From: CANHEE01 sp049316985
GTDB taxonomy: Bacteria; Bacteroidota; Bacteroidia; Chitinophagales; Saprospiraceae
DNA length: 31,599 nt
Direction of reading: 5' to 3'
Assembly: GCA_049316985.1 (NCBI GenBank)
Contig: JBMOJB010000024.1
Span: 1 to 31,599 of the forward strand
The first letter of the stretch is position 1, and the number at the start of each line of letters is the position of its first letter. Positions 23,273 to 31,544 of the stretch are shown in pieces. The position numbers and the translations under genes are program-made. The notes under the pieces were generated by a model. That model worked only from the letters and a program-made list of their open reading frames with translations. It ran no database searches and was not told where the DNA came from.

Positions 23273-23280
23273 CAAAGATA
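23273..23280 (-). promoter_or_regulatory. Candidate -7 element of the FKBP-thioesterase-thioredoxin run
   Basis: The minus strand reads TATCTTTG, an exact TAnnTTTG. It is 96 bases upstream of the FKBP ATG. No convincing -33 partner is seen. Confidence 0.4.
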
Positions 23281-23470
23281 ATAAAGGTTTCTCAACCAAG
23301 TTACTACAAGGTCAAATTACAAACTGAAGTATGTTTATGAAATAAAAAAAATAGGTCAAATGGGGATACTAATTTTCATTTTATTGGCGTGAATTGCTAA
23401 AATATTGTAATATTTTATTGTTTATATAGCTAAAAAGCAAGTATAATTAAAAAAGCCGATTATTATGTTG

Positions 23471-23478
23471 TACCTTTG
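23471..23478 (+). promoter_or_regulatory. Candidate -7 element of the GT5-like/DUF4270/glmS cluster
   Basis: TACCTTTG is an exact TAnnTTTG match 37 bases upstream of ATG 23516, giving a leader of about 30 bases. Confidence 0.6.
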
Positions 23479-23515
23479 CAGCAATTTTTAGTAATTTACT
23501 ATTTATAATCCATAT

Positions 23516-24340
23516 ATGTCTAAACTAAAATTGCTGGTTGTAACACAGGAGTTGGATCCCTACACCGAACTTTCCGAAATAGCCAGTTTAGTGAGTCGAT
23601 TGCCACAATATGCCCAAGATAAGGGAGGATTTGAGTTAAGGGTTTTGATGCCGCGTTATAGTTCAATTAATGAGCGCAGGCATCGCCTCCACGAAGTGGT
23701 AAGGTTGTCAGGAATGAATATTATCATTGATGATGACGATTACCCTTTGGTAATTAAGGTAGCTTCCATGCCCAATTCTAGAATGCAGGTCTATTTTCTG
23801 GAAAATGAAGACTATTTTAAGCGTAAAAATTTATTCGCCGATGAGAATGGCGTTCCCTTTGAGGACAACCATGAAAGAATGATATTTTTTGGAAAAGGAG
23901 TCCTTGAGATTGTAAAGAAATTTGGATGGTCACCCGATATCATACATTGTCACGGATGGTTGACCGGGATGTTGCCTTTGTTTGTGAAGAATGCTTATGC
24001 TCACGAGCCAATTTTCAAGAATTCGAAAGTAATCTATTCTGCGTATAATTCTACACCGGAAATGCCAATTGCAGAGAATTTTGTCCAAAAAGCTGCGATT
24101 AATGGTATGGATACGGAGGCTTTGGGTGCCTATATGATTGACAATAAATTAAGTATCGACGCGGGCGCAACCTTGTTTGCAGACGGAATCATCATGGGCA
24201 GTGAGACCTACAACGAGGCATTGACAAAAATTCTGGATGAGACTTCAAAGCCGCTTCTTGAGCATCAAAGTGAAGAAGGCTACTTACCTGCTTACATGGA
24301 ATTTTACAATCATCTTTTGGCCGAAAGTGTGGCTGAATAA
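23516..24340 (+). CDS. Glycogen/starch synthase N-domain-like protein (truncated GT5)
   Basis: The 274-residue protein resembles only the N-terminal half of GT5 starch synthases: MSKLKLLVVTQELDPY, LRVLMPRYSSINERRHRLHE, VYFLENEDYFKRK and PDIIHCHGWLTGMLPLF (quoted in parts). The C-terminal GT-B half that binds ADP-glucose is absent. The KxGG loop near the N-terminus (KTGGLADV in synthases) is replaced by TELSEIASL, so glycogen synthase activity is unlikely. From memory, this short form is conserved in Bacteroidota next to DUF4270 genes, so it is a family trait rather than a broken gene. Here it is followed by DUF4270 (98 bases) and glmS, suggesting a role tied to amino-sugar or envelope metabolism. 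That link is inference. Confidence 0.85.
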   Translation: MSKLKLLVVTQELDPYTELSEIASLVSRLPQYAQDKGGFELRVLMPRYSSINERRHRLHEVVRLSGMNIIIDDDDYPLVIKVASMPNSRMQVYFLENEDYFKRKNLFADENGVPFEDNHERMIFFGKGVLEIVKKFGWSPDIIHCHGWLTGMLPLFVKNAYAHEPIFKNSKVIYSAYNSTPEMPIAENFVQKAAINGMDTEALGAYMIDNKLSIDAGATLFADGIIMGSETYNEALTKILDETSKPLLEHQSEEGYLPAYMEFYNHLLAESVAE

Positions 24341-24438
24341 TTATTTAACCTCAGATTACCAACCAATACAAACGATAATTGCTCCTTGTGTCTGTAATTA
24401 GCAGCAACACTTTTAGTTATTTAAGCGTTTTCACTATA

Positions 24439-25839
24439 ATGAAAAAAATATTTTCAGGCCAGTTATTTCTTCTGTTCTTGTCGGCTTGTCTGGCTCTTGT
24501 TAGCTCATGTAGTAAATCCACTGACGTCGGAGGAGATATCCTCGATCAGGATCAGGTTGGACTAGGGTTAATTGATACTTTAACCCTGCGTTCTGTATCT
24601 GTTAAAAACGATAGTGTGATTAGTCCCAGTTCTAACAATTTTACGCTGACTTATCCCAGCGGTAATATAACGGATCCGGTCTTCGGGAAAACTTCGGCAG
24701 GCTTTTATATGCAGATGTTTACGACACTTGCGTATAGTACCCGAAATACTACCAATGCTGTTGTTGATTCGGTTGTGCTTTCTTTGAAATACGATACTTT
24801 GAGTTTTGGCAACATATCCCAACCGAGAACACTCGGTGTATATCGTGTTCTGGATGATATCTCTACACAGGATCATTATTCAAATGTCGTTTTTAAAACG
24901 CAAACCAATCCCCTAAATGATATCAATCAATCATTTATTTCCAGGATTAAGTACGTCAAGGATAGTGTAAAAGTGATCGGTTATACTGATTCGGCAAAAT
25001 TAGTTTTGGCGCCACACTTGAGAATAAAATTGGATAATACCATCGGAAAAGAAATTCTTTCTCTAGATAGTACCAAACTCAATACCAATTCTGAATTCGC
25101 AAAAATTTTCAAAGGATTGTACATAAAGCCTTTGAGTGAAGACAAAGGACTGATTCGTTTTTTTCTAACTAAATTTGATGGTACCATTGCTACTTACAAC
25201 CAGCTTACCAATGTCAATATTTATTACAGGGATAATAATAATGTCAAACGGATTATGACACTTTATGCCTATGCCGATGCAACCACCACATCAACCAAAT
25301 CAGTAAATTTTGTAAATGAACCCAGTGCAGCGTTGAAAAATGCCATCAACAACCAAAGCATTGGTGATACTATTGTTTACTTGCAAGGAATGAATGGGGC
25401 GGATGTCAAAATAACCTTGCCCAATATCAAACAATTGAAGGGTAAAAACCTTATTGTGGACAAAGCAGAACTGGAATTATTCGTCAAACCAACGGCAGAC
25501 GGATTTGAAACTCCACCACAGCTTGCTATTCGAAAAAAGAACTTTGGCACGGTTTCTACTGACCTGATTGAGGATTTTAATTTTTCACTCAATAGTTCTA
25601 CTAGGCTAATATCCTTCGGAGGGAAACCGGAAAAAGTGAACATTAATGGGGTTTCGCTTTTAAAATACAAGTTTAATCTGTCCTATTACGCCCAAAAAAT
25701 GATCGACGACAGCAGCATAAGTGACAGTTTTTTCGTTACATTTGAAAATAAAAGTTCCAGTATAGGTCGTGTCGTATTTTATGGTGCCAAGCATTCTAAG
25801 TTTCCTATGAAACTGAGGATTTTTTACACAAAACTATAG
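24439..25839 (+). CDS. DUF4270 family lipoprotein
   Basis: From ATG 24439 the protein is 466 residues (MKKIFSGQLFLLFLSACLAL), a lipoprotein signal with lipobox VSSC (Cys24). The frame is open from 24379, but its first 20 codons precede the signal peptide and are probably untranslated. The mature N-terminus (GGDILDQDQVGLGLIDTLTL) and the repeated beta-rich pattern, with PVFGKTSAGFYMQ, AVVDSVVLSLKYD and VDKAELELFVKP, fit DUF4270, a Bacteroidota family of surface or periplasmic lipoproteins of unknown function. It lies between the GT5-like gene and glmS, 45 bases before the latter. Confidence 0.87.
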   Translation: MKKIFSGQLFLLFLSACLALVSSCSKSTDVGGDILDQDQVGLGLIDTLTLRSVSVKNDSVISPSSNNFTLTYPSGNITDPVFGKTSAGFYMQMFTTLAYSTRNTTNAVVDSVVLSLKYDTLSFGNISQPRTLGVYRVLDDISTQDHYSNVVFKTQTNPLNDINQSFISRIKYVKDSVKVIGYTDSAKLVLAPHLRIKLDNTIGKEILSLDSTKLNTNSEFAKIFKGLYIKPLSEDKGLIRFFLTKFDGTIATYNQLTNVNIYYRDNNNVKRIMTLYAYADATTTSTKSVNFVNEPSAALKNAINNQSIGDTIVYLQGMNGADVKITLPNIKQLKGKNLIVDKAELELFVKPTADGFETPPQLAIRKKNFGTVSTDLIEDFNFSLNSSTRLISFGGKPEKVNINGVSLLKYKFNLSYYAQKMIDDSSISDSFFVTFENKSSSIGRVVFYGAKHSKFPMKLRIFYTKL

Positions 25840-25884
25840 TTACAGCGTCGTTTTTCTTTCCAGAATCTTTTAAATACTATTTCA

Positions 25885-27729
25885 ATGTGTGGAATTGTAG
25901 CATATATAGGTAAAAAAGAAGCCTATCCCATCCTAATCAAAGGTCTTCAACGGCTAGAATATAGAGGTTACGACAGTGCCGGTGTTGCGCTTATGAATGG
26001 CGGCCTTAATGTTTATAAGAAAAAAGGCAAGGTGAATGACCTAATTAACTTCATCGGAGAAAAGAATGTTTCGGGACATGTCGGAATAGGGCATACTCGT
26101 TGGGCCACACATGGTAAACCGGATGACATCAACGCTCACCCGCATTATTCAGGCAATCATCGCCTGGTGATCGTGCACAATGGCATCATCGAGAATTACG
26201 ACATCATTAAAAAAGCATTGGAGCGAAAAGGTCATACTTTCACCAGTCAAACCGATACAGAAGTATTGGTGCACTTCATTGAAGAACTTCAATCCCATTT
26301 TTTCCTAACCTTAGAGGAAGCCGTTCGAAAAGCACTGACAAGGGTAATCGGAGCTTATGCAATCGTAGTCATTGATAAAGATGACCCAACGAAGATTGTA
26401 GGTGCGCGTAAAGGCAGTCCACTAGTAGTTGGAGTCGGTGATGAAGGTGAATTCTTTATGGCATCTGATGCTTCTCCAATCGTTGAATATACTAAAAGAG
26501 TCATATATTTGAATGACGAGGAAATGGCTTGTGTTTCTTCCGACGGATCTATCGTTGTAAAAACAATTCAGAATCAAGAGTTAACTCCGCTGGTACATGA
26601 AATCGAGCTGGAGATTGAAATGCTTGAAAAAGGCGGGTATGATCATTTCATGCTAAAAGAAATTCATGAGCAACCTACCAGAATCGCCGATTGTATGCGT
26701 GGTCGTATGAATGCCGAAGAAGGATGGATCAAGCTCAGTGGTCTGGAAGAGCATTTAAGTCGAATTTCCAATGCAGAACGAATAATAATGGTTGCCTGTG
26801 GTACATCATGGCATGCTGCTTTGGTTGGAGAATATCTTTTTGAAGACCTGGCCAGGATTCCGGTTGAGGTGGAATACGCTTCTGAATTCAGGTATCGCAA
26901 CCCAATAATTGGTGAAAAAGATGTAGTGATCGCGATGTCACAATCCGGTGAGACGGCAGATACTTTGGCGGCGTTGACGATGGCAAAAGACCGCGGCGCA
27001 TTAATCTACGGAGTAGTCAATGTGGTGGGTTCTTCCATATCGAGATTAACAGATGCGGGTTCTTATATTCATGCCGGTCCGGAGATCGGTGTAGCTTCTA
27101 CAAAAGCTTTTACCGGACAGGTTACTTTACTAACTATGATGGCTTTGTCGTTGGCCAACAGCAGAGGTAAGATAAAGACTTCCTATTATCACCAGTTATT
27201 GAGTGAGATGGAAGCATTACCGCACAAAGTGGAAGAATTGCTTTTGGAAGTTGATCAGGTTGTCAAATATATCGCAGAAGAAATCAAGGATTCACCGAAT
27301 ATGTTGTACTTAGGAAGAGGTTATAATTTTCCTGTGGCATTGGAAGGTGCTTTGAAACTCAAGGAAATTTCCTATATTCATGCAGAGGGATATCCTGCAG
27401 CTGAGATGAAACACGGTCCGATTGCTTTGATTGATGAAAACATGCCGGTAATCGTGGTATGTACCAATAAGAGTGCCTATGAGAAGATTGTCAGCAATAT
27501 CCAGGAGGTTAAAGCAAGAAAAGGCATCGTTATTGCCATAGTTACGAAAGGCGATACTGTCATTAAGGAACTGGCCGATTATTCCATTGAAATCCCTGAA
27601 ACAGTTGAACCTTTGACGCCTTTATTGTCTGTCATTCCACTACAATTATTGTCGTATTATATCGCTGTTATGCGAGGATGTGACGTTGATCAGCCAAGAA
27701 ATCTGGCGAAATCAGTTACAGTAGAATAA
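25885..27729 (+). CDS. glmS: Glutamine-fructose-6-phosphate aminotransferase (isomerising)
   Basis: GlmS makes glucosamine-6-phosphate from fructose-6-phosphate and glutamine, the first step to UDP-GlcNAc for peptidoglycan and LPS. The 614-residue protein begins MCGIVAYIG, with Cys2 the glutaminase nucleophile after Met removal. The glutaminase domain includes RLEYRGYDSAG, HTRWATHG and HNGIIENY. Two SIS domains follow (ACGTSWHAALVG, MSQSGETADTLAAL, then LYLGRGYNFPVALEGALKLKE), and it ends with the standard DQPRNLAKSVTVE. Length is typical. There is no glmS ribozyme fold that I can see in the 45-base upstream gap. Confidence 0.98.
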   Translation: MCGIVAYIGKKEAYPILIKGLQRLEYRGYDSAGVALMNGGLNVYKKKGKVNDLINFIGEKNVSGHVGIGHTRWATHGKPDDINAHPHYSGNHRLVIVHNGIIENYDIIKKALERKGHTFTSQTDTEVLVHFIEELQSHFFLTLEEAVRKALTRVIGAYAIVVIDKDDPTKIVGARKGSPLVVGVGDEGEFFMASDASPIVEYTKRVIYLNDEEMACVSSDGSIVVKTIQNQELTPLVHEIELEIEMLEKGGYDHFMLKEIHEQPTRIADCMRGRMNAEEGWIKLSGLEEHLSRISNAERIIMVACGTSWHAALVGEYLFEDLARIPVEVEYASEFRYRNPIIGEKDVVIAMSQSGETADTLAALTMAKDRGALIYGVVNVVGSSISRLTDAGSYIHAGPEIGVASTKAFTGQVTLLTMMALSLANSRGKIKTSYYHQLLSEMEALPHKVEELLLEVDQVVKYIAEEIKDSPNMLYLGRGYNFPVALEGALKLKEISYIHAEGYPAAEMKHGPIALIDENMPVIVVCTNKSAYEKIVSNIQEVKARKGIVIAIVTKGDTVIKELADYSIEIPETVEPLTPLLSVIPLQLLSYYIAVMRGCDVDQPRNLAKSVTVE

Positions 27730-27739
27730 TAAAATTATT

Positions 27740-27747
27740 TAAATTTG
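27740..27747 (+). promoter_or_regulatory. Candidate -7 element of the DUF4290 gene
   Basis: TAAATTTG matches TAnnTTTG, 50 bases upstream of ATG 27798. It indicates a promoter separate from glmS. Confidence 0.4.
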
Positions 27748-27760
27748 AAATCAAGATCGT

Positions 27761-27780
27761 TAAAGCATATTTCTGCTTTA
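27761..27780 (+). other. Leader hairpin between glmS and DUF4290
   Basis: TAAAGCA (27761-27767) pairs with TGCTTTA (27774-27780) around a 6-base loop. No T-run follows, so it is more a leader hairpin or mRNA 3' end than a terminator. Confidence 0.45.
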
Positions 27781-27797
27781 GTGAAAGCAACAATACA

Positions 27798-28658
27798 ATG
27801 AAAAGAGCAAAATTGGAACCACATAATATGGATTACAACAGTGATCAAGAGATCCTGCAGTATCCTGAGTATGGAAGAAATATTCAATCCATGATCATGT
27901 TCGCAAAGAGCGAAAGTAATATGGAAAAACGTCAGCTGATGATCGAAGCGATAGTCAACCTGATGTACCAAATGAATCCACAAAGTAAAAATGTAGATGA
28001 TTACAAGGAAAAACTGTGGAAACACGTCTTTCACTTGGCAGAGTACAATCTCGGTGGTGTTTTGCCTCCAAGTGGTATTCATCCTACACCTGATGATGTG
28101 ATCAAACGCCCGGAAAGAATTGCATATCCCGTTTCTGGTGCGCGCTATCGTCATTATGGGAACAATGTTCACAAATTGATAAAGAAGGCTTTGTCAATGG
28201 AGGATAAGGTTAAAAAGATAGGAATGGTAAATACAATCGGTGCATATATGAAGCTTGCCTATCGCACCTGGAATAAGGAACATTACGTCAGTGATGATAT
28301 TATAAAAGGTGATCTTGAATCATTGTCCGGTGGACAATTGCAGTTGCAAGATGATGTCGCTATAGATAGATTGTCATCTGCCAACAAGCGTCGAATAAAG
28401 GACGACCGCCCCGACAATCGCACGGGTTCGCAGAATAATTACCGGTCTTCTGGAGGGAATGATAGAAATATGCGTCCTAACAATAATCGTAGCGGAAATG
28501 ACCGCAATGACCGCGGTGGAAATGATCGAAACGATAGGAGTGGTAACGACAGGAATGTAGGTGATCGCAATAACAATCGCAATCCAAATCCTAACGCAAA
28601 TCGCAACAATCCGAACGACAGAAACCGAAACAATCCGAATGATAATCGCAGAAAGTAA
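27798..28658 (+). CDS. DUF4290 protein with Asn/Arg/Asp-rich C-terminal tail
   Basis: The 286-residue protein has a helical DUF4290 domain (about 11-190; LQYPEYGRNIQSM, LAEYNLGGVLPPSGIHP, YPVSGARYRHYGNNVH). A low-complexity tail follows (about 203-286) made almost only of Asn, Arg, Asp, Gly, Ser and Pro. GNDRN recurs at 220, 233, 241 and 249. DUF4290 is a Bacteroidota family of unknown function, and the tail resembles disordered RNA-binding tails. The start could be ATG 27798 or ATG 27828 (residue 11), the latter nearer the usual family N-terminus. It is followed immediately by the acyltransferase gene, so the two are probably cotranscribed. Confidence 0.88.
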   Translation: MKRAKLEPHNMDYNSDQEILQYPEYGRNIQSMIMFAKSESNMEKRQLMIEAIVNLMYQMNPQSKNVDDYKEKLWKHVFHLAEYNLGGVLPPSGIHPTPDDVIKRPERIAYPVSGARYRHYGNNVHKLIKKALSMEDKVKKIGMVNTIGAYMKLAYRTWNKEHYVSDDIIKGDLESLSGGQLQLQDDVAIDRLSSANKRRIKDDRPDNRTGSQNNYRSSGGNDRNMRPNNNRSGNDRNDRGGNDRNDRSGNDRNVGDRNNNRNPNPNANRNNPNDRNRNNPNDNRRK

Positions 28659-28664
28659 TTGTTA

Positions 28665-29540
28665 ATGCGAGTAAAACATATTTTGACTTTGTTCTTCACA
28701 AAAATGGGAATTCAGCTTTTTCGCTGGGTTCCCTTTTTCTGCTTATATCTCCTGGCAGATTTATTATTTTTTCTGCTAAAGGACATTATCAAATATCGGA
28801 AGAAAGTAATAAAAGCGAACTTAAGCTCCAGTTTCCCTGAGAAAAATGCAGCTGAAATTGACGCCATAGCCAATTTATCCTATCGGAATCTTTGTGACAT
28901 CACCATTGAATCTATCAAAGGTCTGACGTTGGCTAAAAGCAGTATCCAGAAGAGGTATAAAATCTTAAATCCCGAAATTCTTGATGTGCATTTTAATGAG
29001 GGGAAAAGTATTATTCTGGCGGGAGCACATTATTGCAACTGGGAATGGGGGGTAAGGTCCTGGAGTTTGTGGTTTAAACATCAAGTAATGGGTATCTATA
29101 AACCGCTTTCCAATAAAACCGTCGAAGGGTATATGAATGCGCGCAGAGAAGATCTTGGGATGAAATTAGTCGGTCCCAAGGAGACACGGGCTTCATTGGC
29201 GTTGGCTAATAATACTCCTTGCATCTTTGTCTTGTTTGGCGATCAAAGTCCACATAATACGAGCACCTGCCATTGGGTTAATTTTCTTCATCATGATACT
29301 CCGTGGTTGCAAGGTGTCGGTGAAATTGCATTTCAAAATGATTTCCCGGTCTACTATCTGGAAACCACACGCGTTAGACGAGGTTATTATGAAAGTACAT
29401 TAATTACAATTGTACAATCACCACTGGATTATAGTCCCCAGCAAATTTCAGCATTGTATGCCCATCAGGTGGAGGAGAATATCAGACTTAAGCCGGAAGA
29501 CTGGCTTTGGTCGCATAAGCGATGGAAGCATCAAAGATGA
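28665..29540 (+). CDS. LpxL/HtrB-family lipid acyltransferase
   Basis: From ATG 28665 the protein is 291 residues; a TTG two codons earlier directly follows the DUF4290 stop. One N-terminal membrane anchor is visible (PFFCLYLLADLLFFLL). The catalytic HX4E motif is HYCNWE (H122, E127 from this ATG), then MGIYKPLSNKTVEGYM and the FGDQSPHNTS segment typical of the family. The usual role is addition of secondary acyl chains to lipid A at the inner membrane. In Bacteroidota other lipid acceptors, such as aminolipids, are possible. The gene ends 193 bases before tRNA-Met. Confidence 0.9.
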   Translation: MRVKHILTLFFTKMGIQLFRWVPFFCLYLLADLLFFLLKDIIKYRKKVIKANLSSSFPEKNAAEIDAIANLSYRNLCDITIESIKGLTLAKSSIQKRYKILNPEILDVHFNEGKSIILAGAHYCNWEWGVRSWSLWFKHQVMGIYKPLSNKTVEGYMNARREDLGMKLVGPKETRASLALANNTPCIFVLFGDQSPHNTSTCHWVNFLHHDTPWLQGVGEIAFQNDFPVYYLETTRVRRGYYESTLITIVQSPLDYSPQQISALYAHQVEENIRLKPEDWLWSHKRWKHQR

Positions 29541-29691
29541 ATGAATAATTAACGTAGCTATTTATAAGAGCCAAAAAACTAATTGCCTGTCGTTTTTATC
29601 TCAATTTTCTGCTGAATCACAATGGGAAGTTGATATTTACCCGAATCTGATAAAAAAATCGAAACCAGGGCAATAAAAATCGCGCATTAAT

Positions 29692-29723
29692 TTTGCATTT
29701 TTAAAAAAAGAAGCGTACTTTTG
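29692..29723 (+). promoter_or_regulatory. tRNA-Met promoter, TTTG-N20-TAnnTTTG
   Basis: TTTG at 29692-29695 is followed after 20 bases by TACTTTTG at 29716-29723, the full Bacteroidota -33/-7 arrangement. It ends 10 bases before the tRNA and is the clearest promoter in the window. Confidence 0.75.
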
Positions 29724-29733
29724 CACCGTTTTT

Positions 29734-29807
29734 GGCGCGGTAGCTCAGCTGGTTAGAGCGCATGATTCATAATCATGAGGTCGGCGGTTCAAGCCCGCCT
29801 CGCGCTA
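29734..29807 (+). tRNA. tRNA-Met (anticodon CAU)
   Basis: A full cloverleaf can be folded. The acceptor GGCGCGG pairs with TCGCGCT (with two G-U pairs), followed by D-arm GCTC/GAGC, anticodon stem CATGA/TCATG with loop TTCATAA (CAT at 34-36) and T-arm GGCGG-TTCAAGC-CCGCC. The discriminator is A, and CCA is not encoded. The overall sequence resembles elongator tRNA-Met. A CAU tRNA-Ile2 modified with lysidine is the alternative, less likely from the acceptor sequence. Confidence 0.95.
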
Positions 29808-29815
29808 CAGATACT

Positions 29816-29851
29816 AAAGCATCGGATCCCTATGGATTTCGATGCTTTTTT
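29816..29851 (+). terminator. Intrinsic terminator after tRNA-Met
   Basis: AAAGCATCG (29816-29824) pairs with CGATGCTTT (29840-29848) and, inside, ATCC pairs with GGAT around a 4-base loop. A T-run to 29851 follows. It begins 9 bases after the tRNA 3' end. Confidence 0.85.
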
Positions 29852-29935
29852 ATTTGGCGCTGGGGTGGCATTATGAGCGTTGATAGGTTTTGTTTTTGTA
29901 GGGGTATTAGAATTGTAAAAACAGTCAACATAAAC

Positions 29936-29990
29936 TTATCGGGATGTCATCACCACCAGTTTTCCACTTTTTCCGCCAGGTGTTCCATCA
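29936..29990 (-). repeat. 55-base exact repeat, inner copy
   Basis: Identical to 31545-31599 at the window edge. It encodes the last 17 residues (DGTPGGKSGKLVVMTSR) and stop of the T9SS protein. The bases just outside differ (C at 29935 versus A at 31544). Confidence 0.9.
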
Positions 29991-31513
29991 AAAGTCAGTC
30001 GCCAGATGTATACTCCGTTGAGAATTCCGGAAATATCAAAATCGTACTGATCATGCCCCTGGTAAATTGGGAACTGAGCAACTATTCGTCCTGAAAGGTC
30101 AAACAGTTCAAAATTGCCCTTTTCAAATCGATTGACATATCCAAAGATATCCAGATTCACATGATCCTGTGCAGGATTCGGATAAATTGCCACAGAAACC
30201 GGAACTTCGTCAGGAGAACTTACTGCAGAAATATAGGGAGAAATCGTGCTGTCGCAGGGTGTGTGCTCCTCACCAATCGCTCCAAGTCGAAAATGAGGAT
30301 AATTCGGAACACTCCAGTCTATTTTGGTTGGCACTTTCAAGCCATGCTGCTCAACCCCTGAAGCCAAACCTTTTCGATTCGGATAGTTGATGACTGTGAG
30401 GTATTCATTGTTGCTCTGTGGCACAATATAAATTTTACAATCGGGCCCAAGATAAGCTCCATCAAATGTACTTAACCAAAGACCGTCCAAAGTAAAGCCA
30501 TCAAATACAGCAATTACCTCTTTTGCTTGATTCGGATCCGGAACTGATGTGTCAATTTGATAGATTACGCTGTCCATTAAAGCATATAAATATCGCGAGT
30601 CGGACGAGAAGCAAACACCTCCTCTATATCCTGTTCGTTTTAAAGTCACCACCTTTGGTTTTGAAAAAAGCCCCGTTAGTCGGTCGAATTCGAATAACAT
30701 TAGCCCATCTCTGCTCCTCAGTCTTGCATATTTAGTGCCATCAGGTGAGAAGCAAACTTGCTCATTAAACCTTCTTTTATTTGGTTTCATTCCTATTTGC
30801 TGCTCCCAAGGTCCCAGGATGGTATCTTGCGTAACCAGCAAGCGATAATACTTATTGTTATCAGTGCTATCAGTAGTGTCCCAAGTCCATTGAGGCACTA
30901 TCACCCACCAGTCTTTTCCATTGGCATGGCGGCAAGCGGCAATATCTCCCGCGCTTAAGGTGTCTTGAATGATTGTCTTGTTTTTTACAATAACTTCACC
31001 ATATCCCGTATCTTTTTTCATATCCACGATGCTATAACTCAAACGAGGCACATACAGTCGTGCGTTAGGGTCTTGTATATTAACATCATATGTTGTGTGT
31101 AGCATCAAATATCTATTCTGATAAGGTAAGATTAATGAGCCATTTCGAATCCGTACACTAAATTCATTTCTACAAAACAATCCTTCAGTATAAACGCCCG
31201 GATTTATCTTATCCCCATTTTTCATGACTTGAAATTTTTTGTTGTACACATCGCAACCATTGGTGGAGAATTCAAGTTGCCCACTTGTACTACAGATCGC
31301 ACTGTTGTATTCATTAAAACCTTCTTTCATTCGATTAGGAAAATCTTTGATCATGACTGGTTTAGTATTGAAGTCCATCAGGTTGCCATTCTGGTAATAA
31401 TAGTACCCAAAAGGCCATTGGTAGTCCCGCTTTTTGTCTAAAGTCGCATTTTGCGCAACAAGAAAGCTAAATGAAGACTGCAGAAAAAAAGCTAAGATGA
31501 GTCGGTTATTCAT
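29936..31513 (-). CDS. Secreted beta-propeller-like protein with T9SS type A sorting domain
   Basis: The 525-residue protein has a signal peptide (about 1-20, ending FLVAQ) and a C-terminal T9SS sorting domain (about 443-525, starting IYPNPAQDHVNLDI, with LSGRIV and GVYIWRL). Such proteins cross the outer membrane by the type IX system and are then anchored or released. The body has repeated blade-like segments (VCFSPDGTKYARLR, GGVCFSSDSRYLYALMD), suggesting a WD40/PD40-type beta-propeller, but no catalytic residues are recognised. The 3' end (29936-29990) is identical to the right edge of the window, so a related gene lies just upstream on the same strand, 31 bases away. Confidence 0.85.
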   Translation of the reverse strand: MNNRLILAFFLQSSFSFLVAQNATLDKKRDYQWPFGYYYYQNGNLMDFNTKPVMIKDFPNRMKEGFNEYNSAICSTSGQLEFSTNGCDVYNKKFQVMKNGDKINPGVYTEGLFCRNEFSVRIRNGSLILPYQNRYLMLHTTYDVNIQDPNARLYVPRLSYSIVDMKKDTGYGEVIVKNKTIIQDTLSAGDIAACRHANGKDWWVIVPQWTWDTTDSTDNNKYYRLLVTQDTILGPWEQQIGMKPNKRRFNEQVCFSPDGTKYARLRSRDGLMLFEFDRLTGLFSKPKVVTLKRTGYRGGVCFSSDSRYLYALMDSVIYQIDTSVPDPNQAKEVIAVFDGFTLDGLWLSTFDGAYLGPDCKIYIVPQSNNEYLTVINYPNRKGLASGVEQHGLKVPTKIDWSVPNYPHFRLGAIGEEHTPCDSTISPYISAVSSPDEVPVSVAIYPNPAQDHVNLDIFGYVNRFEKGNFELFDLSGRIVAQFPIYQGHDQYDFDISGILNGVYIWRLTFDGTPGGKSGKLVVMTSR

Positions 31514-31544
31514 TATTCACAAGATGAAAACATTTTAATAGACA

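Larger units (their letters stand above)
23178..23515. other. 338-base divergent regulatory region
   Basis: No gene is visible between the divergent FKBP and GT5-like genes. It contains the palindrome at 23223-23239, a minus-strand -7 candidate at 23273-23280 and a plus-strand -7 candidate at 23471-23478. The remainder is very A/T-rich. Confidence 0.6.

Noticed and set aside
25840..25884. glmS ribozyme upstream of glmS
   Set aside because: Only 45 bases separate the DUF4270 stop from glmS, too short for the ribozyme, and no pseudoknot pattern is seen; the ribozyme is mainly known from Firmicutes.
27735..28172. 145-codon minus-strand frame over DUF4290
   Set aside because: It is antisense to the conserved DUF4290 domain and extends over its promoter region.
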